Assembly (NCBI GenBank): GCA_946532115.1
Contig: CAMNBC010000002.1
Location: 1-49,174, forward strand
Origin: an uncultured Treponema sp.
GTDB lineage: Bacteria > Spirochaetota > Spirochaetia > Treponematales > Treponemataceae
Reading direction: 5' to 3'
Length of the DNA stretch: 49,174 nucleotides
Both the position numbers and the translations under genes were made by a program. Shown here piece by piece: positions 27,941 through 36,204 of this stretch. Each line of letters starts with the position of its first letter. The stretch's first letter is position 1. Below the pieces are notes generated by a model. It was not told the DNA's origin, made no database searches, and saw only the letters and a program-made list of their open reading frames with translations.

Positions 27941-27992
27941 ACGGAATATACAATATACACAAATATTGTAACACAACAGTTTTTATGCAGGA

Positions 27993-28763
27993 TTATTCAG
28001 AATACTCAGCCAGAGCATAGGCATTGTGATTGTGGATACTTTCATCAGTCTCTGCTTCTACAGCAAAATATGAAAAGCCTGCCTTTTTTAATCCAAGATA
28101 CACCTCACGGACAACATCCTCAACAAAACGAGGATTATCATAGGCATTTTCTGTTACATATTTTTCATCTTTTCGCTTCAGCAGTGTATAAAGTGGAGTC
28201 GATGCACACTTTTCTATCATTGAAATTATATCTTCTATCCAGAAAAAGTCTTTATACAGCAGACGTACACTTACAGTTCCTCTTTGATTATGAGCACCAT
28301 ACTCACTTATTGCCTTGCTGCACGGACAAAGAGTTGCAATTGGCACCTGGATTGACACATAAAACTTTCGCCCCTCATCTTCGCTGACTTCACCTTCATA
28401 AGAGCACTTATACTGCATTATACCGGCAGCACCAGTTACAGGAGCTTTCTTTTCAATAAAATATGGAAATTCAACACGCCCAAAAGCCTTTTGTGCAGTC
28501 AGTTTGTTACGCATTTCCTCGAGCATATCAAGGAAATGGTGCATAGAAATATCTTCGTGGTATTTATGAAACACTTCTATAAAGCGCGACATATGCGTGC
28601 CTTTGAAGTTATGTGGAAGATTCACGAATAAATCTACAGTAGCTGTAGTCTGCTGCTGTTTTGCATTTTTATCAAGCACCGTTACCGGGTAATGAACACC
28701 CTTTACACCTACTTTTTTCAGCGGAACGGCGCGAGTATCTTCTTCACTTTGGATATCTCTCAT
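27993..28763 (-). CDS. folE2: GTP cyclohydrolase FolE2 (type IB)
   Basis: Converts GTP to 7,8-dihydroneopterin triphosphate, the first step of tetrahydrofolate (or queuosine) synthesis, with relaxed metal demand compared with FolE. The 256 residues match the COG1469 family: opening DIQSEEDTRAVPLKKVGVKGVHYPV, metal-site Cys in ATLCPCSKAISEYGAHNQR, and the late DNPRFVEDVVREV. It sits 11 nt after folD on the same strand, giving a small folate unit. Confidence 0.94.
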   Translation of the reverse strand: MRDIQSEEDTRAVPLKKVGVKGVHYPVTVLDKNAKQQQTTATVDLFVNLPHNFKGTHMSRFIEVFHKYHEDISMHHFLDMLEEMRNKLTAQKAFGRVEFPYFIEKKAPVTGAAGIMQYKCSYEGEVSEDEGRKFYVSIQVPIATLCPCSKAISEYGAHNQRGTVSVRLLYKDFFWIEDIISMIEKCASTPLYTLLKRKDEKYVTENAYDNPRFVEDVVREVYLGLKKAGFSYFAVEAETDESIHNHNAYALAEYSE

Positions 28764-28774
28764 TATTTTGTACC

Positions 28775-29650
28775 TTATTTTCCCTTGCGTTCAGCACTTT
28801 CAAGTGTATTCTGCATGAGCATTGCAATAGTCATTGGACCTACTCCACCAGGAACAGGAGTAATAAATGAAGTTTTTTCCTTCAAATCATCAAAATCACA
28901 GTCACCAATCAAGCGGAAACCAGACTTTTTGCTACTATCTGGAATACGGTTTACACCAACATCAATTACGACAGCCCCAGCTTTTACCATATCACCTGTA
29001 AGAGTGTGTGGATGACCACTTGCTACAACAATAATATCTGCCTGGCGCGTAATTTCAGCCATATTTTTAGTACCTGTATGGCACATTGTTACAGTACAGT
29101 TTACATCTTTGCGGGCGAGCAATATAGAAACAGGCTTTCCTACAATATTAGAACGTCCAATTACAACAGCATGTTTACCACTTGTCTCAATTCCAGCCTT
29201 CTGTAAAAGAACAATAATTCCGTGAGGAGTACAAGGCAAGAAACCCGGGCGGCCTATCATAAGATTACCAACACTAACCGGATGGAATCCGTCAACATCC
29301 TTTTCCGGTGAAATTGCCATTATTACTTTTTCTTCATTTATATGCTTAGGCAATGGCAGCTGAACAAGAATTCCATGAACACTATCATCTGAATTAAGCT
29401 CATCAATAAGTTTAAGAAGGTCTTCTTCGCTTGTATTTTCCGGCAAGTGAACTGAACGATCTACCATTCCAACTTCAGCAAGAGCTTTCTGCTTACCGGT
29501 AACATAACTAACACTGGCAGGATTCTCTCCTACTAAAATAACTGCAAGACAAGGTGCAATACCTTTTTCTTTTAATTCTGCAACCTTAGCTGCAACCTCT
29601 GCACGAACATCTGCAGCAACCTGTTTTCCGTCAATAATAACTGCGCTCAT
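28775..29650 (-). CDS. folD: Methylenetetrahydrofolate dehydrogenase/cyclohydrolase FolD
   Basis: Interconverts methylene-, methenyl- and formyl-tetrahydrofolate. The start is set at 29650 ([15 protein letters not shown], 291 residues, normal length). The frame stays open to 29794, but that part has no family likeness, while GGAAGG precedes 29650. The catalytic Lys is in YVTGKQKA, the substrate loop in VDGFHP, and the NADP site in [32 protein letters not shown] closes the protein. It is followed by folE2 and divergent from a small outer-membrane protein. Confidence 0.95.
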   Translation of the reverse strand: MSAVIIDGKQVAADVRAEVAAKVAELKEKGIAPCLAVILVGENPASVSYVTGKQKALAEVGMVDRSVHLPENTSEEDLLKLIDELNSDDSVHGILVQLPLPKHINEEKVIMAISPEKDVDGFHPVSVGNLMIGRPGFLPCTPHGIIVLLQKAGIETSGKHAVVIGRSNIVGKPVSILLARKDVNCTVTMCHTGTKNMAEITRQADIIVVASGHPHTLTGDMVKAGAVVIDVGVNRIPDSSKKSGFRLIGDCDFDDLKEKTSFITPVPGGVGPMTIAMLMQNTLESAERKGK

Positions 29651-29750
29651 GTAACCTTCCATGCCCCTTTCTGTTTTATTGATAAACTGCCATAAAAACA
29701 GTATATTCTTATAGTAACAAAATATACTGAAATAAAAAAAAGGTCGCAAT

Positions 29751-30338
29751 ATGAAACGCTTTATTTCCATATTTATATCTCTGATTTTATGCACAACTGC
29801 GGTATTTGCGCAGGACAGTTATGAAGATGATGAAGATATTTATGATGATGGATATGTTTACGAGCAGAACGGTGCCGGAGACAGATTCCTTAAAATTGAT
29901 ATGGGTGCAAATTTCCCTTTAAACTTTGGCGATCAGTTATACACAGGTGCTGCAGCATCAATAGGTTTCTATTATTTTCTTAATAGTTATCTTGCCGTTG
30001 GTGGCGATGTCATTCTCAGCTATAATCTTTCTATAGGTAAAAAACCTTTAATTACGGTTCCTGTTACTTTTGGTGCTATGTTTCAGCCATGTCTTGGAAA
30101 ATTTGAATTTCCATTTATGTTGAATGTCGGATTTGCTACTGTAAGCTGCCAGCAGTTGATGTATTTCCCTGCTTTTTCCGCAAAAGCATCTGCAGGAGCT
30201 TTTTACCGCTGGAATGAAACCTGGTCTTTTGGTATATCAGCACACGGATACTGGATTCCTCAATGGTATACAAACCCGGAATATAACGATTACGGATTAT
30301 TTACTTCCGTTGATTTAAGTGTAAGATATCACTTCTAA
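29751..30338 (+). CDS. Small outer-membrane beta-barrel protein
   Basis: 195 residues. Signal peptide of about 20 residues ([18 protein letters not shown]), an acidic linker ([14 protein letters not shown]), then alternating hydrophobic strands with many aromatic residues and a final Phe in VDLSVRYHF, the typical C-terminal barrel signal. About eight short strands can be drawn, similar in size to the small barrels of treponemes such as the OmpW-like TP0733 group. This is a structural guess, not a family match. The next lipoprotein gene starts 25 nt later and is probably co-transcribed. Confidence 0.6.
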   Translation: MKRFISIFISLILCTTAVFAQDSYEDDEDIYDDGYVYEQNGAGDRFLKIDMGANFPLNFGDQLYTGAAASIGFYYFLNSYLAVGGDVILSYNLSIGKKPLITVPVTFGAMFQPCLGKFEFPFMLNVGFATVSCQQLMYFPAFSAKASAGAFYRWNETWSFGISAHGYWIPQWYTNPEYNDYGLFTSVDLSVRYHF

Positions 30339-30363
30339 TAAAATTAATAACAGGATTATTAAA

Positions 30364-31566
30364 ATGAAAAAAAATAATTTATTTGCAGTAATCATTCTAC
30401 TTCCATTTCTTATGCTCTTTAACAGCTGTTTTTCTCCAGTTTTTTATGAAATCAGAAAAGATGTCAGACCTGAATCTGCAACAGTATCTGGAAATATCCC
30501 TCAGATTACAAGATATACACTTAATGGTGAAGAATATATTTTTGCAAGTGCAAACGGTGGTTTAAGATATAAAAAAGCTGATAACCAAGAACACGGAACC
30601 TGGGCTACCATGGCAGTTCCTTTTTCACTTCTTAATTTCAATTACGATTCTACAAAAATGAATGGAGCTCAACTTATAGGAGTTTTTGCAAATTCAGAAA
30701 CACTCTATCTCATTGCAGCCACATTTTCTACAGAAGGCTCAGAAGGTACGACAAACCCTTCTAAACTTGAAATCTGGGCTTCAAATACTCCAGATGTAAC
30801 GGACAGCTGGAGTCAGATTAATAAAGATTCTTCTATTGATTACTTTCCATTCCTTTATGATTCTGTAAATGAAGTTTATAAAGCAAATTACAATGTATTC
30901 CAGACTAATACACCTAAACAGACTAACAGACATGCTTATATCTGCTGTTATATTAAAAATGAAGATGGAACTTCTGGAGCATATAATTGTTTTGAACTTT
31001 CAGGAACAAGCATTCAGCCAGTATCAATTTCGAAACTGGAAGACGCAGAAGCAGGAAACAGAGTTTATTCTGCAGCATATTTTAAAGGCGAAGTACGCTT
31101 CTTTACTTCAAGAGCTGTTGTAACTGATGAAACATATTCATCTGATGCAAAGAATATTTATTACGCAGATGGAGATGGTCTGTATTATTATTCATCAGCT
31201 GAATCAACATATATAAAAGCATGTTCTACAGGAACTGTTATTTCTACCCTTGCAACTACAAAAGATTCAATTATAATTGGTTTAGGAAATCTTTTGAGCC
31301 TATCTACTGACGCAGGTGGAATTAAACGAGTGCTTCGGGCAGAGGATGGTACACCAGGCAGTGCAACAGTCAGCTTTGAAACAAATGCAGATTTCCAGAT
31401 TTCAACTGCTTATAACGTTCTTTCTCTACTTAACACAACTCCAGAAAATGAAGAAAAAAACAGCATACTTTATGCATCTATAACCTTCAGTGGTTATGAT
31501 GGCATATATGATAATATTGGAATTTGGTCATATTACCCGACACGAGGTAACTGGAACCGGGAATAA
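30364..31566 (+). CDS. Lipoprotein of unknown function, possible beta-propeller
   Basis: 400 residues. The lipoprotein signal ends LMLFNSC (Cys about 22). The mature part has repeated strand pairs with Gly/Tyr turns (YTLNGEEYIFASANGGLRYKK, YSAAYFKGEVRFFTSRA, IYYADGDGLYYYSSAEST), suggesting a propeller-like sensor or binding protein. I do not recognise a family. It follows the small barrel gene and may form a surface complex with it. The stop is close to a repeat element. Confidence 0.65.
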   Translation: MKKNNLFAVIILLPFLMLFNSCFSPVFYEIRKDVRPESATVSGNIPQITRYTLNGEEYIFASANGGLRYKKADNQEHGTWATMAVPFSLLNFNYDSTKMNGAQLIGVFANSETLYLIAATFSTEGSEGTTNPSKLEIWASNTPDVTDSWSQINKDSSIDYFPFLYDSVNEVYKANYNVFQTNTPKQTNRHAYICCYIKNEDGTSGAYNCFELSGTSIQPVSISKLEDAEAGNRVYSAAYFKGEVRFFTSRAVVTDETYSSDAKNIYYADGDGLYYYSSAESTYIKACSTGTVISTLATTKDSIIIGLGNLLSLSTDAGGIKRVLRAEDGTPGSATVSFETNADFQISTAYNVLSLLNTTPENEEKNSILYASITFSGYDGIYDNIGIWSYYPTRGNWNRE

Positions 31567-31589
31567 GCCGAAAATAGCAAAACAGATCA

Positions 31590-31612
31590 AAGGCAAGCTG
31601 TGCTTGCCGACT
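31590..31612. repeat. Short copy of the GGCAAGC-GCTTGCC dispersed repeat before rarA
   Basis: AGGCAAGCTGTGCTTGCCGACTT matches the hairpin end of the elements at 40875-40962 (inverse orientation) and 14863-14888. A GTG inside it (31600) is in frame with rarA but is unlikely to be the true start. Confidence 0.65.
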
Positions 31613-31635
31613 TTAAAAAGAACACGGAGTTTTTT

Positions 31636-34239
31636 TTGTCAGAAAGCTTATTTGAACAAATAAAACTTACTCAGGAACCCCTGGCTGCACGTATGCGGCC
31701 AAGAAATCTTGATGAGTATATAGGTCAGGATCATATTGTCGGTAAAGGCAGATTATTGCGCCGTGCAATTGCAGCAGATCAGCTTACATCTGTCATTTTT
31801 TACGGACCTCCAGGAAGCGGAAAAACAACTCTTGCCCGTGTAATTGCAAATCATACAAAATCAAACTTTCTTACCCTTAATGCAGTTCTGACTGGCGTTC
31901 AGAATATCCGTGATTCAATTAAACAGGCCGAAGATTATTACAATTTATATTCTAAACGTACAATTTTATTTGTTGACGAAGTACACCGCTGGAATAAGAG
32001 CCAGCAGGATGCTCTTTTGCCCTGGGTAGAAAACGGCACAATTATTTTAATTGGAGCAACTACAGAAAATCCTTTTTTTGAAGTAAATAAAGCGCTGGTT
32101 TCACGTTCACGCGTTTTTCAGCTAAAACCTCTCACCTATAAAGATCTTGAAAAAGCTGCACACCAGGCTTTAACTGATGTAGAACGCGGTTATGGACACT
32201 GGAAAGTTGAGTTCGAAGCCGGAGCGCTTGAACATTTAATTGAAACTGCAAATGGCGATGCACGTTCCCTGCTTAATGCCCTGGAGCTGGCAATTGAAAC
32301 TACACCGGAAAAATGGGCCCCTTATGCAGAGCCTCCGGTTCCAGCCTACGGGACTCAGATTTACATTTCAAAAGAAGCAGCAGAAGAATCTATTCAGAAA
32401 AAAGTTGTTCTATATGACCGTGACGGAGATTACCATTACGATATTATCAGTGCATTTATAAAGAGTTTACGGGGGCGGGATCCGGATGCAGCCTGTTACT
32501 GGCTTGCCAGAATGGTTGCTGCAGGAGAAGATCCTCATTTTATTTTCCGAAGAATGCTTATTTCTGCATGTGAAGATACAGGTCTTGCAGATCCTCAGGC
32601 CGTTTCTATTGTTAATTCCTGCGCAGAAGCATATGACCGCGTTGGAATGCCAGAAGGCAGGTATTTTCTTGCACACGCAGCATTGTATCTTGCAACAGCT
32701 CCTAAATCAAACAGCAGCATGGCATTCTTTGATGCACTTGCTTCCGTTGAAAAAGAAGATGCAGAAGTGCCAAATCATCTTAAAGACAATAGCCGCGATG
32801 CAGAAGGTTTTGGACACGGAGCCGGGTACCTCTACCCTCACGCTTACCGCGACCATTGGGTTGCACAGCAGTATCTGCCTGATACATTGACCGGCCGGGT
32901 ATTTTACACTCCAAGCACACAGGGTTACGAAGCAACAATTCGTGAAGAAGTACTTTCAAGACGTGAACTTCAGATTGCAGCAATACTCGAAAAAGCACAG
33001 AATCATGGAGAATACACAACAGATGAACTTGCATCATCTCCAGAAACGACTGGCTCAATAAACGTATTCAGTGCCAGAAAAAACAATTCAACCAGTTCTG
33101 GTATACAAAATGCTGAAAAATCAGAATTCGGCGAAAATCCAATTTCCGAATGGTGGATTAATGAGCATTTTAAGAGTGGCAATGTAAAAACAGAAGAAAA
33201 TCTCACATTCAGCCCTAAGGATCCTGCAAAAGAAGTGGTTTTAGACAGGGCAGAACGTTTCTGGCAGCAGAGACTTGATTCAAACCGTGCAGAGGTTCTT
33301 CTTGGAATACGAGATACTATGATTTCGATGGCAGAATTATTACGCCATCACCGTTCTTTAATCTGGAATGCAGATAATGGACTTTTACTATGGGATATTG
33401 CACGAAAAACTCCGGAAGGAGTTACCTGTGGTGTGTGCCGTAGTGAAAAAGGAATGCAAATTCTCGAACAATACGGACGTACCTTAGGAAGCCTCGACCG
33501 GCCAATTTTACAGTATCGTGGAAATTCAATTTCCACCGATTTTCTGACACAAAAAGATTTTTACAATATTTTGGTTAAATTCCAGTATAACGGAGCTGTA
33601 TTTGACAGAGTATTCTTTACTGACCCGTTTGCAAGCGAGCCTTCAATTATTGCACTTGCAGATTCTCTTGCCGGCATAATGACTCCTCAGAAAGACACAG
33701 ACTCAGAAGATGCATCCCCGGCAATTCCTTATACAGATACCGATAAAATTGTAGAAAAAGCAGGTGAAGATTTTGCCTATGAATGTCCTCTTGCATCAGG
33801 CTGGAAAGTAATTATTTCTCAGAAAATTCCATGCCGTGGACAGCATATAAGTGACATTGTACGCAAGCAGATTCTCTCGCCGGAAAGTCTTTCTCCATTC
33901 CGGGAAATACTGGATAAAATGGAAGCCGCAGAACAGGAATTCTTTGGAGACAGAGATAATCCTCTGTTCTCCTGGGATGGAATCTACATCGCAAACATTT
34001 TCCGCAAGCGAGGCTTTACAGTAAAAGCCGCTTCCCAGGTCCTCACAGAAAAACGCCGTATAACACCATCCGAGATAGAAAAATGGTTCAACCCCGAAAG
34101 TTCAGCATACGGAGCAAAAATGTGCGAGGCCTGCGGCAGTTCAGAATTACAGAAAATTGTAAACCTCTTGATTACCGCATGCGATCGCACAATATTTGAG
34201 TGGAAAAGCGAAATCGCATTTTTTACTATTGAGCATTAA
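31636..34239 (+). CDS. rarA: RarA/MgsA AAA+ ATPase fused to a large C-terminal domain
   Basis: Replication-fork maintenance ATPase with an unusual extension. I place the start at TTG 31636 because GGAG lies 6 nt before it; an in-frame GTG at 31600 lies within a repeat. Residues 1-430 are Rar[18 protein letters not shown], Walker [10 protein letters not shown], Walker B FVDEVHRW, sensor GATTENP and the RarA C-terminal cluster around SRVFQLKPL. Residues from about 530 to 867 form a second domain ([45 protein letters not shown], and [18 protein letters not shown]) that resembles the unknown C-terminal part of the RarA fusion proteins known from cyanobacteria and others; I suspect a methyltransferase-like fold. 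A Ser/Asn-rich linker separates the parts. The stop overlaps the convergent ilvB stop. Confidence 0.85.
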   Translation: MSESLFEQIKLTQEPLAARMRPRNLDEYIGQDHIVGKGRLLRRAIAADQLTSVIFYGPPGSGKTTLARVIANHTKSNFLTLNAVLTGVQNIRDSIKQAEDYYNLYSKRTILFVDEVHRWNKSQQDALLPWVENGTIILIGATTENPFFEVNKALVSRSRVFQLKPLTYKDLEKAAHQALTDVERGYGHWKVEFEAGALEHLIETANGDARSLLNALELAIETTPEKWAPYAEPPVPAYGTQIYISKEAAEESIQKKVVLYDRDGDYHYDIISAFIKSLRGRDPDAACYWLARMVAAGEDPHFIFRRMLISACEDTGLADPQAVSIVNSCAEAYDRVGMPEGRYFLAHAALYLATAPKSNSSMAFFDALASVEKEDAEVPNHLKDNSRDAEGFGHGAGYLYPHAYRDHWVAQQYLPDTLTGRVFYTPSTQGYEATIREEVLSRRELQIAAILEKAQNHGEYTTDELASSPETTGSINVFSARKNNSTSSGIQNAEKSEFGENPISEWWINEHFKSGNVKTEENLTFSPKDPAKEVVLDRAERFWQQRLDSNRAEVLLGIRDTMISMAELLRHHRSLIWNADNGLLLWDIARKTPEGVTCGVCRSEKGMQILEQYGRTLGSLDRPILQYRGNSISTDFLTQKDFYNILVKFQYNGAVFDRVFFTDPFASEPSIIALADSLAGIMTPQKDTDSEDASPAIPYTDTDKIVEKAGEDFAYECPLASGWKVIISQKIPCRGQHISDIVRKQILSPESLSPFREILDKMEAAEQEFFGDRDNPLFSWDGIYIANIFRKRGFTVKAASQVLTEKRRITPSEIEKWFNPESSAYGAKMCEACGSSELQKIVNLLITACDRTIFEWKSEIAFFTIEH

Positions 34240-35954
34240 TCTCGGATTGAATCTATATTTGCTTTACCGCCTGGAACAAAAGGAAGTACATTTTCTTCTG
34301 AATCAACGCTGATACGAACAAAACATGGTCTGTTCTGACGTTTATTGTCGAATGCCTTTTTATACCAGTCCGGATCACTGTCACCGTCAATTGCCTCAAT
34401 ACCAAATCCTTTTGCAATTTCAAGAAGTTCTGGTGAACGACCAAAAATAGAAGCACTGTAATTCTTATCAAAAAGGAATTTCTGCTGCTGGTAAACCATA
34501 CCTAAAGTTCCATTTTCAAATACAATTACAGTTACGGGAAGATTCAATTCTGCAAGAGTTGCCATTTCCTGAATATTCATCATAATTGAACCGTCACCGC
34601 TAAAACATACAATTCTCTTTTCAGGATTAGCAATTGCCGCTCCGATTGCTGCAGGTAAACCAAACCCCATTGTTCCAAGACTTCCCGAAGTCAGGAATGA
34701 ACGAGGTCTTTCAACTGGATAATATTGAGCAGCCCACATCTGATGCTGTCCTACATCTGTTGTAGCAATCAAACCATCAGCTGCAATTCCAGCCTCACTT
34801 GCAAGTTGTGGAATTTTAGAAATAATTTCACGAGGATTAGCAAGCTTTTCATTTTTAGGACGGCCGCACTCAACAGAGTGACATTCGCTCTTAAGCTTTC
34901 TGATTTTCTTTAACCAGTTTTCTTCACTTGTGATTTTCTTTTCGCTTACAAGCTGGGCAATTACAGGAAATACAGATTCAACATCTGCTACTACAGAAAT
35001 ATAAGATTCAAGAATCTTATCAACTTCTGCAGCATCAATATCAATATGAACAATCTTTGCATCTGGACAGAATTTACTTACAACACCAGTTGCACGATCA
35101 TCAAAACGAACTCCCGCAGCAATTACAAGATCTGCATCGTGCATCGCAACATTTGCAGCATGACTTCCGTGCATACCAACCATGCCGATAAAGCATTCAG
35201 AACTTTCAGGTACGCAGCCAAGGCCCATAAGACTGGTTACTACAGGAAGCTTATAATTCTGCAGAAAGGCTTTGATTCCGCCTGCGGCTTCTTCTGAATC
35301 GCAGCCACCGCCACAGTAAAGAACCGGGCGTTTTGCTGCTGTCAGCAGGTCTGTAATCTTTCCCATTTTTTCAGAATACTCATCAATAGGAGTATGGAAA
35401 CGGATATCGTGCAAACGGATTTTTTTGATGTCCGGCCAGGTATCAAAATCACATTCCTTGAGCTGAACGTCGCGGGGAACATCAATCAAAACTGGACCAG
35501 GGCGGCCACTTGTGGCAATCTCAAAGGCCTTAGGAATTGCGTCCAGCAAATCATAAGGAGTTTTTATAAAAATAGAATGCTTTGTAATTGGGAAGGAAAG
35601 CCCAAATGTATCTGCTTCCTGAAAGGCATCGGTTCCGATGAGACTTGTGTTTACCTGTCCTGTAATTGCGATGATTGGGATAGAATCTGCGCGGGCATCT
35701 GCAATTGCAGTAAGAAGATTCATGGCACCCGGGCCGCTTGTTGCAAGACAAACTGCAGGCTTACCTGTAGAACGTGCCATACCCTGGGCAATGAATCCGG
35801 CAGCCTGCTCGTGGCGCACAAGGACGTGTCGGATTGAAGAGCGGTTGAGTTCGTCATAAAGAGGGAGAATAGAGCCTCCAGGAATTCCTGCTACGGTTTC
35901 AATACCATACATTTCCAGTAACTTAACAATAATTTGTGCGCCAGTGTGTTTCAT
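34236..35954 (-). CDS. ilvB: Acetolactate synthase large subunit
   Basis: Thiamine-diphosphate enzyme making acetolactate or acetohydroxybutyrate, the first common step of valine, leucine and isoleucine synthesis. The start is set at 35954 (MKHTGAQIIV, 572 residues) with AGGAG 7 nt before; the frame continues upstream to 36071 only through non-coding leader sequence. The activating Glu is in RHEQAAGFIAQG, GDGSIMMNIQEMATLAELN is the ThDP-Mg site and ENGTLGMVYQQQ follows. No small subunit (ilvN) or ilvC is adjacent. Regulation looks to be by ribosome-mediated attenuation through a leader peptide and terminator between 36141 and 36008. Confidence 0.94.
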   Translation of the reverse strand: MKHTGAQIIVKLLEMYGIETVAGIPGGSILPLYDELNRSSIRHVLVRHEQAAGFIAQGMARSTGKPAVCLATSGPGAMNLLTAIADARADSIPIIAITGQVNTSLIGTDAFQEADTFGLSFPITKHSIFIKTPYDLLDAIPKAFEIATSGRPGPVLIDVPRDVQLKECDFDTWPDIKKIRLHDIRFHTPIDEYSEKMGKITDLLTAAKRPVLYCGGGCDSEEAAGGIKAFLQNYKLPVVTSLMGLGCVPESSECFIGMVGMHGSHAANVAMHDADLVIAAGVRFDDRATGVVSKFCPDAKIVHIDIDAAEVDKILESYISVVADVESVFPVIAQLVSEKKITSEENWLKKIRKLKSECHSVECGRPKNEKLANPREIISKIPQLASEAGIAADGLIATTDVGQHQMWAAQYYPVERPRSFLTSGSLGTMGFGLPAAIGAAIANPEKRIVCFSGDGSIMMNIQEMATLAELNLPVTVIVFENGTLGMVYQQQKFLFDKNYSASIFGRSPELLEIAKGFGIEAIDGDSDPDWYKKAFDNKRQNRPCFVRISVDSEENVLPFVPGGKANIDSIRD

Positions 35955-35974
35955 TTGTTTCTCCTGTTTCGTGT

Positions 35975-36000
35975 CATCCTCCGGCTTGACCGGAGGATCT
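35975..36000. repeat. GTCAT-CTTGA palindromic repeat inside the ilvB leader
   Basis: ATCCTCCGG-CTTGA-CCGGAGGAT is a 9-bp hairpin of the same family as the elements near 5040, 10041 and 19221. It is placed between the attenuator and the ilvB Shine-Dalgarno, so it would be transcribed in the full-length mRNA only. Confidence 0.7.
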
Positions 36001-36007
36001 TTTATAT

Positions 36008-36034
36008 AAAAAAAAGCTCCCCGACCGGAGAGCT
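36008..36034 (-). terminator. Attenuator terminator of ilvB
   Basis: On the minus strand AGCTCTCC pairs with GGGGAGCT across a GGTC loop (8 bp, one G-U), followed by seven or more T residues. It lies 47 nt past the stop of the valine-rich leader peptide and 54 nt before the ilvB start, the standard geometry of an attenuator. Its 5' arm can pair instead with ACCGGGAG just after the leader stop (36075-36082). Confidence 0.85.
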
Positions 36035-36074
36035 TCTTTCTTATATTTTTGCTTTTGCCAAAATATATCATTCA

Positions 36075-36094
36075 CTCCCGGTTATCTTATAACC
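36075..36094 (-). promoter_or_regulatory. Pause hairpin and antiterminator strand of the ilvB leader
   Basis: GGTTAT-AAG-ATAACC (36094-36080) encloses the leader-peptide stop codon. The overlapping ACCGGGAG can pair with CTC-T-CCGGT of the terminator 5' arm: eight Watson-Crick pairs with one bulged U. A ribosome that finishes the peptide would cover this strand and let the terminator form; one stalled at the valine codons would leave it free. Confidence 0.6.
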
Positions 36095-36141
36095 TGTACG
36101 ACGAGGACTGATACGACTTTGACCAAAGAGTTAAATTTCAT
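36082..36141 (-). CDS. Branched-chain amino-acid attenuation leader peptide
   Basis: A 19-residue ORF, MKFNSLVKVVSVLVVQVIR, with seven valines, two leucines and one isoleucine among its residues, ending TAA. Such composition just upstream of ilvB and before a terminator hairpin is the hallmark of ribosome-mediated attenuation, as in ilvL/ivbL of enterobacteria. The peptide is too short to be found by ordinary gene finders. The start codon lies a few nt after a -10-like box and lacks a strong Shine-Dalgarno, so it may be translated from a leaderless end. Confidence 0.75.
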   Translation of the reverse strand: MKFNSLVKVVSVLVVQVIR

Positions 36142-36147
36142 ACAATA

Positions 36148-36176
36148 TATTTTCCAAATTTTTGAAGTTGTGTCAA
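36148..36176 (-). promoter_or_regulatory. Promoter of the ilvB leader
   Basis: TTGACA (36176-36171) followed after 17 nt by AAAATA (36153-36148), or after 19 nt by AATATA. Transcription would start at or just before the leader ATG at 36141. The opposite-strand rqcH promoter (TATAAT 36186-36191) begins within 10 bp, so the two genes share a compact divergent control region. Confidence 0.55.
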
Positions 36177-36204
36177 GACAAGATTTATAATATAATAATT
36201 AAAA

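Larger units (their letters stand above)
27468..27992. other. 525-bp AT-rich gap with promoter and hairpin
   Basis: No ORF longer than a few codons. Contents: GACT-AC-AGTC palindrome near 27594-27605, CCTAAAGTTAA at 27515-27525 repeated at 27755-27765, a strong promoter at 27703-27731, A-rich transcribed region, ACGTACGT near 27880, and a 17-bp hairpin at 27893-27931. Confidence 0.7.

Noticed and set aside
27468-27992. Possible replication origin, CRISPR leader or riboswitch in the AT-rich gap
   Set aside because: No DnaA-box cluster, no repeat-spacer array and no recognised riboswitch core; folE2 is on the other strand with only 11 nt to folD, so no leader is available there.
29651-29794. 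N-terminal extension of FolD
   Set aside because: The extra 48 residues are hydrophobic, non-homologous and cover the divergent promoter region; GGAAGG supports the start at 29650.
35955-36071. N-terminal extension of IlvB
   Set aside because: The frame runs through the palindromic repeat and the attenuator; the AGGAG before 35954 and family length fix the start.
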